A model generated the notes under the pieces. It had not been told where the DNA came from and did not search any database. It saw nothing but the letters and a program-made list of their open reading frames with translations. A stretch of 64,000 nucleotides of DNA from Zasmidium citrigriseum (Eukaryota; Ascomycota; Dothideomycetes; Mycosphaerellales; Mycosphaerellaceae), in assembly GCA_002786025.1 (NCBI GenBank), contig NHNW01000015.1, forward strand, positions 824,290-888,289, written 5' to 3'. Below are positions 48,074 to 58,500 of this stretch, in pieces; the first letter of the stretch is position 1; each line of letters opens with the position of its first letter. Both the position numbers and the translations under genes were made by a program.

Positions 48074-50107
48074 GCTTAATAGTAACTTTAGTATATAATA
48101 CGAAGACTTAAAAGTAGTAGCTAAACTAGCTAACCTAAGATAATAAGATAGCGAGTCCTTTACTTTCTTTATCGTTATATACTATAAACTACTCGCCTAA
48201 GTAAGAGAGCGCCTTAATACCTATATCTTTTAGCTTAAATTAGACTAGAAGTATATAAAGGAACTATTATACTATAATCGCCTCGATTTTAATAAGTTCT
48301 ACTATATTATAAAGAGTATAGAAGAAGTACTCTAAACTATCGAGTAACTTAATAGCTATACTAAGTTACTCGCTATTACTAAAGCTAATAGTAATACTAA
48401 ACCTAAAGATAACTACTACTATAACTATAAAGACCTTAATATTAAGAACGATAAACTTAGAGTCGATAAAGCTATACTTTAATATAAGGTTAAGGATCTA
48501 TAAGAACTCCTAACCTCTAAAGATAATAATATTTAACGCCTCTAGACGTAGGTTATATAGCTCTAAGAGTAACTTTAAAAGGTAAGAGATAGCGAGATCT
48601 ATACCTTAAAAGATATTATTATAGGCCTACTTACTAATACGAAAGTAGTAGCGCCGTTAATACTACTACCGAGCCTACTACTTCCTTAGATACTACTTCC
48701 TTAGATATCTCTATAGATACCTCTACTAGCTCTAGTACCCCCTATTAATTTCCTTATACCTCTTATACTAGCCGAGAAGTAAGATCTAATCTATAAGGAT
48801 ATCTACTTCTATTATAGGTAGCCTAGCTACTATAGCTATAATACCTATTATCTAAATAATACCTAGTAGTTACGAGCGAAGAAGCGACTAGCGCCTTTAC
48901 TAATACCTCTACTATTACTACGCTTTTAGACTTCTACTCTACCGAGCCCTCTATTACTAACCCCTTTATTACTATAGTAGCTACTATAGAAGAAGTAGAA
49001 GAGTATAGATACTAATACTAATACTAATACTAATACTAATACTAATACCTTTAGCTTAAAGATTATTAAACTTAAAGAAGTAGTTAAAGAGTAAGATAGC
49101 TATCTATAAGAAGTAGTAGTAATATACGTAGAGACTAGTTAATAACTCTATTAATATTAATAATAAGAGCTTATACTCGCCTTTACCTAAGTTATACTAC
49201 CCCCTACTCTACTAGTAGTTATACTACTACTATTACTAAATTACTATATCTTTACCCCTTAGCTAGTACTACCCTATATTATTCTATACTACTACTAGTT
49301 ATACGTAGAAGAGTACTAAAAGTTAAAGGAGTTTCTTAGCCTATAATTAGCTAACGTTAGAAATACTACTAAATAATAATTTAAGAGCTTAGAAACGACG
49401 TTTATATATCCTTTAGCTACTAGCTAATTAGAGCGCGAGAAACTACTACTAGTTTTAAAGCGTACTTAAGGCTATACTAGCCGCCTAGCTTCTATACCTA
49501 TATACTCGCCTACTTGCTCTATTTCCTAGATTTCTAGCGTTTTATATAGATTAAGAGATACCTATACCTATATATATACTATTTATATCTCCTTTAGAAT
49601 ACGCTATAAGGATATAGCGTCTTAGAAGAGGGGTAATATATTACGAAGTGCCTAGCTAGTTACGTAACCCTTATCGATAAGGCTCTTAGCGCTAGCTTAA
49701 CTAGCTTACTTTTCTTTATAGATAGGTTTTTTCCTTATCTTACTATATTAATACTAGAGATATTATACCCTTTCTAAGGTCTTAGCGCTAGCTTAACTAG
49801 CTCGCTTTCCTTCGTAGATAGCTTTCTTCCTCGTCTTACTACGTTAATACTAGAGATATTATACCCTTTTACTTATACGCCTTATAATAAAAGAAGGATT
49901 CTATCTATATCTACTACCTATAACCTAATCTATATATAGTAGAGCTAAATAATCGTAAGGATATCGACGAAGAGCTTTATCTATTATAGGAAATAAGGTT
50001 GTCGATATAGCTAACGAAGTATATAACGGTTTAGGCTATAGTAATATATAGGATTATTAACGCTCTAATTCTAATAAAGATAATAATATTAAAGTTAAAG
50101 CCGAAGG
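48074..50107. other. RIP-saturated remnant right of the host element
   Basis: About 2 kb of mutated DNA of unknown origin. On the plus strand about 48150-48700 reads like a charged, coiled-coil, gag-like region. A six-base simple repeat (ACTAAT units) lies near 49012-49050. Two tandem copies of a 96-bp unit occupy 49684-49875. It contains no complete element that I can name, and ends abruptly at normal sequence near 50108. Confidence 0.5.
49684..49875. repeat. Two tandem copies of a 96-bp unit
   Basis: The units start TCTTAGCGCTAGCTTAACTA at 49684 and again at 49780, and both run through ATACTAGAGATATTATACCC. They differ by scattered substitutions, partly CG against TA, as expected if RIP acted after duplication. 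Confidence 0.75.
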
Positions 50108-50490
50108 GCAGGGATTACAGGCAGAACCAATTCTCGTGTAATTGTCAATATATACCAGTCCTCATACTAATTACTAGCATTATCACATGGGTGGTCAAAA
50201 CAGCCGGAATTATCAGGTGGGTGGCGCCCACTCCTCTGGAGTGGCGGAATGGGTGGAGCCACGGTTAATGCCGATCACGCCCGCTCCACTGCCACGCGCC
50301 GCCTCGCTTTGTTGTTGTCGATAACACTTGTCTGTCTCGATATCTCTCACATGCGCCGTTCCTTCGCACTTCAGCAGCAAACTGCATATCTGGCCTGTTT
50401 GGATCGCAAATAAATCGACCATCATTCTCGCTCGAACGAATAATAATCAACCCTCGCGACCGAACGACAGCTCCTCCACTCCCTTGCAGC
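50108..50490 (+). promoter_or_regulatory. Upstream region of the Derlin gene
   Basis: About 380 bp from the border of RIP block 1 to the Derlin start. Composition becomes normal abruptly at about 50108. A hairpin CCACTCC-TCT-GGAGTGG lies at about 50227-50244, and GGGTGG recurs several times nearby. No clear TATA box. Confidence 0.5.
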
Positions 50491-51339
50491 ATGGCCGCCG
50501 TCGTTGGCGGCGGAGATGGCGCTCTGGGCCAGCTGCCCCTTGAACAATGGTTCTTCGAGATGCCTGTGTGTACACGCTGGTGGACGACGGCGACGGTCAT
50601 CACTGGCATTCTGGTGCAATGTCAGATCCTCACTCCCTTCCAGCTGTTCTACAGCTTCCGAGCCGTATTTCATAAGCAGCAGGTATGAACAGCACAACCA
50701 CCAATTTGAGTGCTATACTGATGATGTCTAGTTCTGGCGATTAATAACGACCTTCATATACTTCGGCCCGCTCTCCCTCAACCTCCTCTTCCACATCTTC
50801 TTCATCCAGCGTTACGCACGCATGCTAGAAGAGTCGGCTGCGTCGGTCGCCCACTTCAGCTGGCTGCTTGCCTACACCTCCGTCACCCTCCTCGCGATCG
50901 CCCCGATGTTCAGCCAGGCTTTCCTGGGCACGACTCTTAGTAGCACATTGGTTTACATCTGGTCGAGGAGGAATCCCGATACGAGGCTGAGCTTTCTAGG
51001 ACTGCTCACGTTCAAGGCACCCTGGTTGCCGTGGGTGCTGGTGGCATTTAATGTGGTGCTGCATGGGCACTGGCCGAAGGATGAGCTTTGTGGGATTGCG
51101 GTGGGACATGGTGAGTATACCAAGAGGTGATATTGTGGATGTGGAGCTGACAAATGGCAGTATGGTACTTCTTCAACGACATCTACCCATCGACGCATAA
51201 CGGACACAGACCGATGGATCCTCCACAGTGGTGGATCAGACTGTTCGAGCGAGAAGCACTTCCGCCCGCAGAGACGGACATACACGCTGCGGCTTTGAAC
51301 AGAGATGTGGCGGCGCCTGCTGTTCCGGAAGTGAGGTAG
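50491..51339 (+). CDS. Derlin (ER-associated degradation membrane protein)
   Basis: 249-residue ER membrane protein of the Derlin family (Der1/Dfm1 type), rhomboid-like but without protease activity, working in retrotranslocation of misfolded proteins. Exons are 50491-50682, 50732-51110 and 51161-51339; introns of 49-50 nt begin GTATGA and GTGAGT, and frame is kept. The N-terminus (LEQWFFEMPVCTRWWTT) matches the family start. FWRLITTFIYFGPLSLNLLFHIFFIQRY contains the WR motif of the rhomboid superfamily. Several membrane segments follow, and the last exon begins VWYFFNDIYPSTHNGHRPM, a block conserved in fungal Derlins. It ends with a short hydrophilic tail. No SHP box of the Dfm1 kind is obvious, so I do not choose between DER1 and DFM1. 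The stop is about 95 bp from that of the convergent NmrA-like gene. Confidence 0.92.
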
Positions 51340-51434
51340 CTTGCACAGGATAATGAAATGCATGACATGAGCGTTACGGACTGACAAACATCCACCTCTC
51401 CTAATTCTATTGCTAATCGGCACAGTCTCATATC

Positions 51435-52460
51435 TCACAGCTTCCAATCCTGCTTCCGAATCCACTCCCCGACATCCGTCAGCTTGCTCATATCAACGCC
51501 ACACTCCTCCGGCCCCTTGACATTTGGATCACCACCCGCCCAACCGTACTTCGAACAGTACTCTCCGCTGTCTGTCACCTCCTCCGCCAACCACTCTGGC
51601 AATCCGACTTCCACAAGCTGCTCCTTCGAGAATCTCGCAGGTCTTGCCTTGACTCCGAGAACCTCGCCCCAAATCTCCGTAAATCGATCAAACGAGATCA
51701 ACTTGCAATACCCCAACATGTCCGTCTCCGGCGGAGCCCGATTGATCAGAGCTTCGACAAAGTACCCGACATCGTGCGGTGGATGGACGAATGGAACTGG
51801 TACGCTGCTGTCTCCAGCACTCGGAACAATATAACCCCCAGGATTCTCGGGATCCTTCTGCGGCATCCAAAACGGATACGCAAAAGCATTTGAAAGATAA
51901 TACCCAACCTGCACATAACTCGTCGCCTTCGCAAGTTCCGGATACGTCGTCTTCAAGTACTCAACATACCGCGCCTTCCCATCGAAATGCAAATTATGCG
52001 TAATCGCCCCCTTGGACCACTTCCTCGAATCACTCAGCGTCGAAACAACCAACCTCTCAATCGGCCTCTTCGCATGCACCGCCGCCGCAGCATCAACAAT
52101 ATTCTTCCCTTGCACGATCTCTTTCTCCATCGCCACGACATTCGGTTCCACGCCCCTCTTCTCCGCCTCCGCAAACGTCTCGTGACCTGGTTGGACGAAT
52201 TGCCAGAAATCTGTTACGGCGAAGATGGCGTCTGCGTCTGCGAAGGCGCGTTGTAGGGAGGCTGGGTCATCGAGATCGGCGCTGACGAGCTCGATCCCGG
52301 CGGAGAGGAGGTGGGCGTTTCTTGGGGAGGTGGGGGAGCGGGTTATGCCTCGGAGGCGCCATTGGGCGGATAGAGGGGGTTGGGAGAAGAGGGTTGCTAT
52401 GGACGAGCCTTGGTTTCCTGTTATTCCTAGGATGATGAGGAGTTTCTTTTGGGAGGACAT
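51435..52460 (-). CDS. NmrA-like family NAD(P)-binding protein
   Basis: Single-exon gene, 341 residues, atypical short-chain dehydrogenase of the NmrA/HSCARG group. The Rossmann fold starts at residue 6, with the glycine motif GITGNQGSSIA, and R41 (GITRSP) may read NADP phosphate. VSADLDDPASLQRAFADADAIFAVTDFW is the usual second half. The catalytic tyrosine-lysine pair of true dehydrogenases is not apparent, as is normal in this group. Members sense the NADPH/NADP ratio and can bind GATA factors (NmrA of Aspergillus), or act as oxidoreductases in secondary metabolism; the sequence does not decide which. A TATATAAA box lies about 125 bp upstream of the start. It sits in a 3.25 kb island between two RIP blocks. 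Confidence 0.9.
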   Translation of the reverse strand: MSSQKKLLIILGITGNQGSSIATLFSQPPLSAQWRLRGITRSPTSPRNAHLLSAGIELVSADLDDPASLQRAFADADAIFAVTDFWQFVQPGHETFAEAEKRGVEPNVVAMEKEIVQGKNIVDAAAAVHAKRPIERLVVSTLSDSRKWSKGAITHNLHFDGKARYVEYLKTTYPELAKATSYVQVGYYLSNAFAYPFWMPQKDPENPGGYIVPSAGDSSVPVPFVHPPHDVGYFVEALINRAPPETDMLGYCKLISFDRFTEIWGEVLGVKARPARFSKEQLVEVGLPEWLAEEVTDSGEYCSKYGWAGGDPNVKGPEECGVDMSKLTDVGEWIRKQDWKL

Positions 52461-53359
52461 GGTGGACGATTGACGTGAGGATGTCGAATTGATCGAAAAG
52501 CTGGCAGTTGGCGAGATGGCGAGGGGGGGGAATCAGGTTGGTAAGAGTTTGAAGTGCGAGGACAACGGTGAGGGATCGGTCGTCTTTATATACCAACACT
52601 TCTCTTCATCATCCCCTCGAGCAAGCAAATACAATGCTCTCTCAACGGCGTAACTCCACCGCCGTCTCGCTTTCAGTTCGCATTGAGCAAGTGGTGCGCG
52701 GGCTGACCAATTGTCCGAGGTGCATCAAAGTGGAGTTTCGTTATGATGATGTAGGAATTGCGTTTTGCGAGAATAAGGCTGAAGGAGTTGCGTTATGCAC
52801 AAAAGGTTTCGTGGGAGGGTTGGCTGTTCATAACTTGGGCTGAGCTGTGCATTTGAGCTTCGCAAGTCCGAGAAATCGGAGTTGTGCGGGTAGGAGGAGT
52901 GAAGGCGATGAGGTGATGAGGTTTATTATTCAGCGCGTACCATGGTAGTGGAAAATTGATGGTCATCGAAGTGATAGGAGAGCAGACCTTCGCGTTCTTC
53001 CAGATTTCAGCTCATCGTTGCTTCCGTTGCCAGGTGCCTGGTGGTTGGACAGGGATGCTTGCTGTGAGGCGAACACGTGCGAACACATGGCATTTGCATG
53101 TCATCGGCATCTCGTGCAATCTTCACGTTGCAAAGGGCATGTGCGGATGCCAGCTGTGATCTGGGTATGCTAAATGAAATTGACATGTGATTTCGAGCGC
53201 ACGAGCACGATCAAGTGAATGTTTCGGAGACATCCCGGCGGTTGCCAAGGACGGAAGTCCGTACCTACACGACTATCATTTCGTTTCCCCGCTTCCTTTC
53301 CCCACCGCCATTTGAGCCTCCTCTTATCACCTAACCCTCTATAAGTACGTAGGAAAGCC
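52461..53359. other. Intergenic region between the NmrA-like gene and RIP block 2
   Basis: About 900 bp with ordinary dinucleotide composition, including the NmrA-like promoter. Short plus-strand frames (52568-52843 and 52956-53159) show no motif and are not called. The change to RIP composition occurs near 53340-53360. Confidence 0.55.
52585..52592 (-). promoter_or_regulatory. TATA box of the NmrA-like gene
   Basis: The minus strand reads TATATAAA, about 125 bp upstream of the start codon at 52460. It is a good match to the consensus and the only one in this upstream region. Confidence 0.55.
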
Positions 53360-54803
53360 AATACTACTCTATTATTATTATTTTAAGCTTCTAATATCCT
53401 CTACTCTACGTTCGGTACTTAATATATCGCGTATATAGTAATATACTCTATCTAGCTTCCGATATAGAGCGATTTCGAGACTAGATTACGAGAGATAATA
53501 CTAAATATACGCACCGATAGATTACTAAGAGGCTCTTCGCTTAGTATAAAGTCGAAGTTAGCGTTCCTATACTCCGTCGTTATCTAAGCGCCTAGGGAGT
53601 ATTCGAACCTAATATACGACCTCGCTTTCTCGATATAGCCTATCTACAAAGTCGTATTCGATACGCTTTTACTATAATAAAGACAACGGACGAATAAATA
53701 AGCTAAGAACTTAAGTATAATAGTATTACCGTTAGTCCGCGGCGGATTATAGTACTACGGAAGGAAATAGGCCTATTTAAACGTATTAAAGTAAGGGACT
53801 AGGAAGAGCACGAGGCGAGGACCCGAGATATACTAAGAGAAGAGTTAAAGAATAGATAGATTAAGAACTATAGGAGGAACTTTCTATATACTAAGTTTCG
53901 TACGTAGTATAGAATTATTAGACGTAATAGGATATTTAAGGTCCTTAAGGAATTAAATCTAGCTACGGTAGATAAACGCCTATCGAAAGCGAAAGAATAT
54001 TATAGGGTAGTTATACTTCTAGGACCGAACTACGTATAGTTATACGATAGGTACTATAAGCTAGAGTTCTACGGAATAACGATATATACAGCTATAGACG
54101 CTTTCTCTCGCCTTATCGTATAGTATTACGTTAGGACTATCGGCCGTACGGCTGTATATATATAGAAGTAGTACGTATACGCTACGATCGTATATAGCTT
54201 TATTCCGAGGATACTCTAAGTAGATCGTAGTACTAAGACGAGGTGTCTTACGGATATATATCTTAGGCTTCGATGTTAACTCTACCCTTAAACTAAGGAA
54301 GATCTTAACTTCTAGGAGTACTTTCGATTTAGTACGAGTAAGATAAACTAACGAATCGAGACCTAGTAGCGTTAACTTAAATCGAGTATCTTCCGATAGC
54401 GAGAGTAGTTCGAGATTCTTAAGGCGTAAGGCTTCTTTATACTAGAACGACCGTAGGATAGGATTGCTATACTTTACGTCTATATACCGATTCTAAGAAA
54501 GGTAGTTACTCGTTTTATCGATATATAGAACTACTATCGGATCCGGAAGTAGAAGAACCGCCTATATATAGTACCTAGTATTCTAATCCGTTTATTTAGA
54601 TATCTATAACTCTATAATACGGTAGATTATCGCATTCTAGTCCCTCTAGAATACCTTTAGGTAATAGTATACGATCTCGAGAACGTTAATATCGAAATAT
54701 ACCTACCCGATTAAATAATATAGTAGTATAAGAACGCGTTAAACGATACTAGCTTCGCTACTCCTATTAATAGAGCCGCTATCGACGAGAACGGCGATCG
54801 AGT

Positions 54804-54822
54804 TTATATATATATATATATA
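54804..54822. repeat. TA dinucleotide run
   Basis: An alternating TA run of about 9-10 units lies within the integrase-core relic. Before RIP it may have been a CA/TG microsatellite, since both CACA and TGTG would be turned into TATA. Confidence 0.55.
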
Positions 54823-55180
54823 TATCTCCGCGCGGCGTTATTTACGCTATATAACGACGAGTACTACGAGCTACTCGAGGTAGAACCTATTAATACACAT
54901 AGCGAGTAGTAGCTAGATCTAGTAAATATAGAGCTCTTCTACTAAGCTAACGAGACCTAGTTCTTCTAAGACGATATCGATATCTAAGTAGATTAGCTAC
55001 GAAACGATCTCGGTAATAAAGAAGATAAGATAGACGAGGATATACTAGAATACGCCTAAAGGCCTATAGATAATAACCTTCTATTTATCGAGGAGTCTCG
55101 ACAATTACTATAGAGAGTAGTAGATAGCCGACTTCTATATAGGTAGTTAAGAAAGTTATTAGGTAGTAGAGAAACGGTCG

Positions 55181-55500
55181 TTACTCTTCGTAGCGCGTAG
55201 AGCTATAACTTCTTCGAGTAGGATAGTAGTAAAGGGATAAAGGAGCCGAATAAGTTACTAAAGTTTTAGTATATTATTACTCTTCGTAGCGCGTAGAGCT
55301 ATAACTTCTTCGAGTAGGATAGTAGCGAAGGTATAAAGGAGCTAAAATAGTTACTACGATTTCGGTATATTATTACTCTTCGTAGTACGTAGAGCTATAG
55401 CTTCTTCGAGTAGGAATATTAAGGAAGGTATAGAAGAGCCTCGATTAATTACAAAAGTTTAAGTATATCGTTACTCTTCGTAGCGCGTAGAGTAACGACC
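55181..55500. repeat. 96-bp tandem repeats, four copies, in frame
   Basis: Units start TTACTCTTCGTAG at 55181, 55277, 55373 and 55471, with spacings of 96, 96 and 98 bp; the fourth is partial. Because 96 bp is 32 codons, the first repeats stay in one plus-strand frame with the integrase relic and give TLRSAQSYNFFEQ-like units (TAG read as former Q). An inverted copy of the first 26 bp of the fourth unit occurs at 60535-60560. Confidence 0.75.
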
Positions 55501-55599
55501 TACTCGTTAATATCTATACTATCTACGATACTACTAAAGCCCGTATAGTTACTCTTATCTTACCCTATCCTTTAAAGCTTCTACGACTTACTCGATCCC

Positions 55600-58500
55600 T
55601 TCTATTTCTTCGTCTACTAGACCTTCTAACCCTTCGGGGGATTAATCCTTATAATAGTCGGCTATAGATAATCTACTACCTTCTCTATACTATTCGTCTA
55701 GACCTCCTACGAACTAGCGATTAGACCGAAATCGGTCTTAACTTCCTCTCTATCGAAGTCGAAGCTTATAGGCGCGTAGAGCGTCGAGCTATCCTTACGA
55801 CGATAATAGTTACTATAAGGATTAATACTATAGGCTTTATCGTATAGCCTTATAAACTCGAATTCGGGCTGTCTAGTCTCTCTCTCTCTCTTAAAGGGTA
55901 GACCTAATCCGATCGAGGCAATAGTACTCTTAGCGCTAGATATTATAATACCCTCCGTCGCTTCGGTAACTAGCCTAGACCTAGCCTACTTAGTAAGTTA
56001 CTCCTTAAGTAGCTTCTTAAAGATAGTAATATACTACTTCCGAGTGTCCTTAATAATCTTCTCCTATACGGCTAGATCTCTTAAGAATAGCCTCTTTAGC
56101 TCTACGATAACGACTAGCGAATCCTACGGTCCTCCTATAAGAAGTATACGCGTAAGCGGACTAATATTCTCGTTTAGGAAGCTTTACGTAGTTAAGCGGC
56201 CAATTCGCGATCTCGGAATAGCTTTCTAGGGCTTACTATTTAGTAGGAATAGAGGATCCTCGTTTATTACTATAGACCTTATTAACTTAGTAGTAGGGTG
56301 TACCTTTATAACCTTTCTATCTACGCTAATCGGTAGATATCGAGTCGTAAGACAGAGCTAATTATACCCGGGCTCTATAACGAGAGTTCCGCGTAGAAGT
56401 TCTAGAGCTATAAAGGCGATATCTCCCGAACGGCCTCTTAACTTCTTTATTACGCTATACTTCTTAAGAATCTCCTTTCGCTTCTTCTTATCTAGCTCGT
56501 AGTTAATTAGAGGCGCTTTATTAGTTATAATCTTCGTAAGGTCCTCTAGGAGGACTCCTAAAACTACGAGATCGAGCGGTATAATATCCTTAGCGTTATC
56601 GAACTACGCCGTCGTACTCTAGTTAATATACGTAACCGAATCGGTAAACGTATCTACGCCATAAGATTTTAACTATTCTTAGCCGTATAGAATCGTTAGA
56701 CCGCTTATATAGTACGTACTAGGTATAATATACTAGAGCGGTATTAGATAGGCGATAATACGGTAATCGCCCTCTACGCTTAGGTATACTATATATAGAT
56801 AGTTCTCTAGGTCGAGACTATTAAGCTACGCGGATAAAGAGTTAGTAGAGTTCTATAAGTTAATAGTATACTTAAGGCCCCGAGGAGGATTATATAAGCG
56901 AGCCCTTAGGTACGTCTTATTCGAAATCTCGTACTAAAGGTCTATAAGCTACTTATTCTAGTTTAAGACTATAACGCTATTATTCTCCTAACGTTCTATA
57001 GCTCCTAGATAGGTCTAGTTAAGGATATAACGAGCGAGATCGTTACTAACCTCGAACTCGTACTTATAGTCCGTATATAGTATAGCTCTATTAATTAAGC
57101 TTAGATCTAGAGTAGATAGCGGTAAGGTAGTAGTCGTAATAAAGTTACGGAACGAATAATTGCCTATAATAAGCTATTTATCGAGGGAAATACCTTTCTA
57201 CTTAGATACCTTAAGGAGTTTATCTAGCTAGCTCCGAATCTTAGAGCTATATTAAAACCGTAGGGCGAGAGCTAGAAAGCCGAAGATAGATAGTAATAGC
57301 TTAAGATACGTCTAGTACGGTTGTAGTAAATAGTTCTTAATCGCTAGGATAAAGCTACGTAGCTTCTTAAAGGCGCCGTCTATACCCTTATACTTTAGAT
57401 ACGATAAGTCTTCCTTAAGTAAGCGCTAGACCTAGCTCCGAAAGTTGTAGGAGTACTTTATCTTTAGATTTACTATATCTAAGTTGTCTAAGGGCTTCTT
57501 AGGCTAATAACCGTAAGCTATATTAGTACGGTAGTACGCGATTTCTAGGTAGTAGTACTCGAGAGGCGCTAAAGCTATACTCTATTCGTCGTTAGTATCG
57601 ATTATAACGCCGAATTTGTTAACGCCGAGCTAGTTGTTTTTATTATCTATCGGTATATTATCGTCTATCTACTACGGCTACTCTTTATCCTTATTACGCT
57701 CTAGATTATCCTTATCTTCCTAATTTAGGTTATCCTCTAGATCCCTTATATCGGCTAGAGACTTATTTTCGTTAGCGTCTAGAGTCGTATTACTACGAGT
57801 AGTAGCGTCGTCGTCTTACGCGGGGTTATTAACGTCTATTTTATCGTTACTGGGCTATACGTTATCCGCGCTAGCTAGGTTCTAGCTCTCTAGCGTATCT
57901 TAAAATATCTCGTTATCTTAAACGTTACCGTCTACTCTACTAGTCTAACTAGTAGGATTAGTAGACGAGTCGCTAGAGCCTATATATAGGAAGTTCGCTA
58001 GATTACCTATTTTCTCCTTCGCTTTAGGTGGATTAATAACTAAGTCTATCTCCTTCTTAATATCTATAGCGTTAAATTCTTAAGCTAGGATTCTAGTCGC
58101 CTTACCCTTCGTAGCCTTCGTAGGCGAGGCGTTCGTATCGTCTTAGCTAGGATCTAGGTTTATCTCGATTATACGACGCTTAGTTCGCTAAGACTCTATA
58201 AAGTTATTTAGCGCCTTCTTAAGCGTAGGAGTCTTAGATCTCTCTACGAAGGCAAACGAATCGGATACGACTCGCTTATCTTCTAACTCTAGGCTCGCCG
58301 TTTAAGTACGTCCCGTAGTTAACTACTAAGGATAGAACCTTATAAAGGGCGCTTTCTTAAACTCCTCGGGAACGATAGATTTATATATAACGCGCGTCGC
58401 CTAGCGGATAACTCCTATATAGTCGATTATAATAAAGTATAGGTCGTTACTAGTAGACTTCCTCGCGGCGCGCTTATTACTATTAGTACGACTATCGCTC

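Larger units (their letters stand above)
16336..50107. other. RIP-saturated transposon block 1
   Basis: About 33.8 kb in which CA and TG dinucleotides are nearly absent on both strands, while TA and CG are abundant. By eye, 16336-17040 contains a single CA/TG (in ATTGTTC near 16743). This is the product expected from CpA-to-TpA mutation on both strands, that is, RIP. CAG, CAA and TGG codons have become stops and ATG has become ATA, so no open frames of length survive, yet protein families can still be recognised. The block is made of the nested elements listed separately; I see no functional gene in it. Confidence 0.9.
53500..55500 (+). mobile_element. Relic of an integrase-core (DDE/rve-type) gene
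   Basis: Plus-strand degraded coding region with clear integrase-core motifs. Near 54030-54130 it reads LGPNYV, a DG-like block, YYKLEFYGI and YTAIDAFSRLIV, followed by GRTAVYI near 54145-54165. In intact fungal relatives this block reads like DGHxKLxxxG..IDAxSRxIxW, carrying the first catalytic aspartates of an RNase-H-fold integrase. Former W and Q codons are stops and cysteine/histidine codons are mostly TAY. The 3' part (about 54850-55180) is acidic and glutamine-rich when TAG is read as a former Q codon. The frame then passes into 32-codon tandem repeats. It is not like the gypsy integrases in block 1, and no reverse transcriptase accompanies it, so it may belong to a DNA transposon. Ends are unknown. 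Confidence 0.6.

Noticed and set aside
16336..50107. Stop-codon reassignment, suggested because frames open up when TAG/TAA are read as Q/W
   Set aside because: CA and TG are missing in LTRs and other non-coding parts too, and neighbouring genes use the standard code; RIP explains it.
16336..50107. The block as the centromere itself
   Set aside because: A RIP-saturated repeat block next to CenH3 is suggestive only; a CenH3 gene need not lie near a centromere and sequence alone cannot show centromere identity.
52568..53159. Two short plus-strand open frames right of the NmrA-like gene
   Set aside because: No motif, signal peptide or splice support; one overlaps the NmrA-like promoter and TATA box.
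56044..56229. 61-codon plus-strand open frame in RIP block 2
   Set aside because: Short chance frame opposite a longer minus-strand coding relic; its starting ATG is one of the rare residual TG sites.
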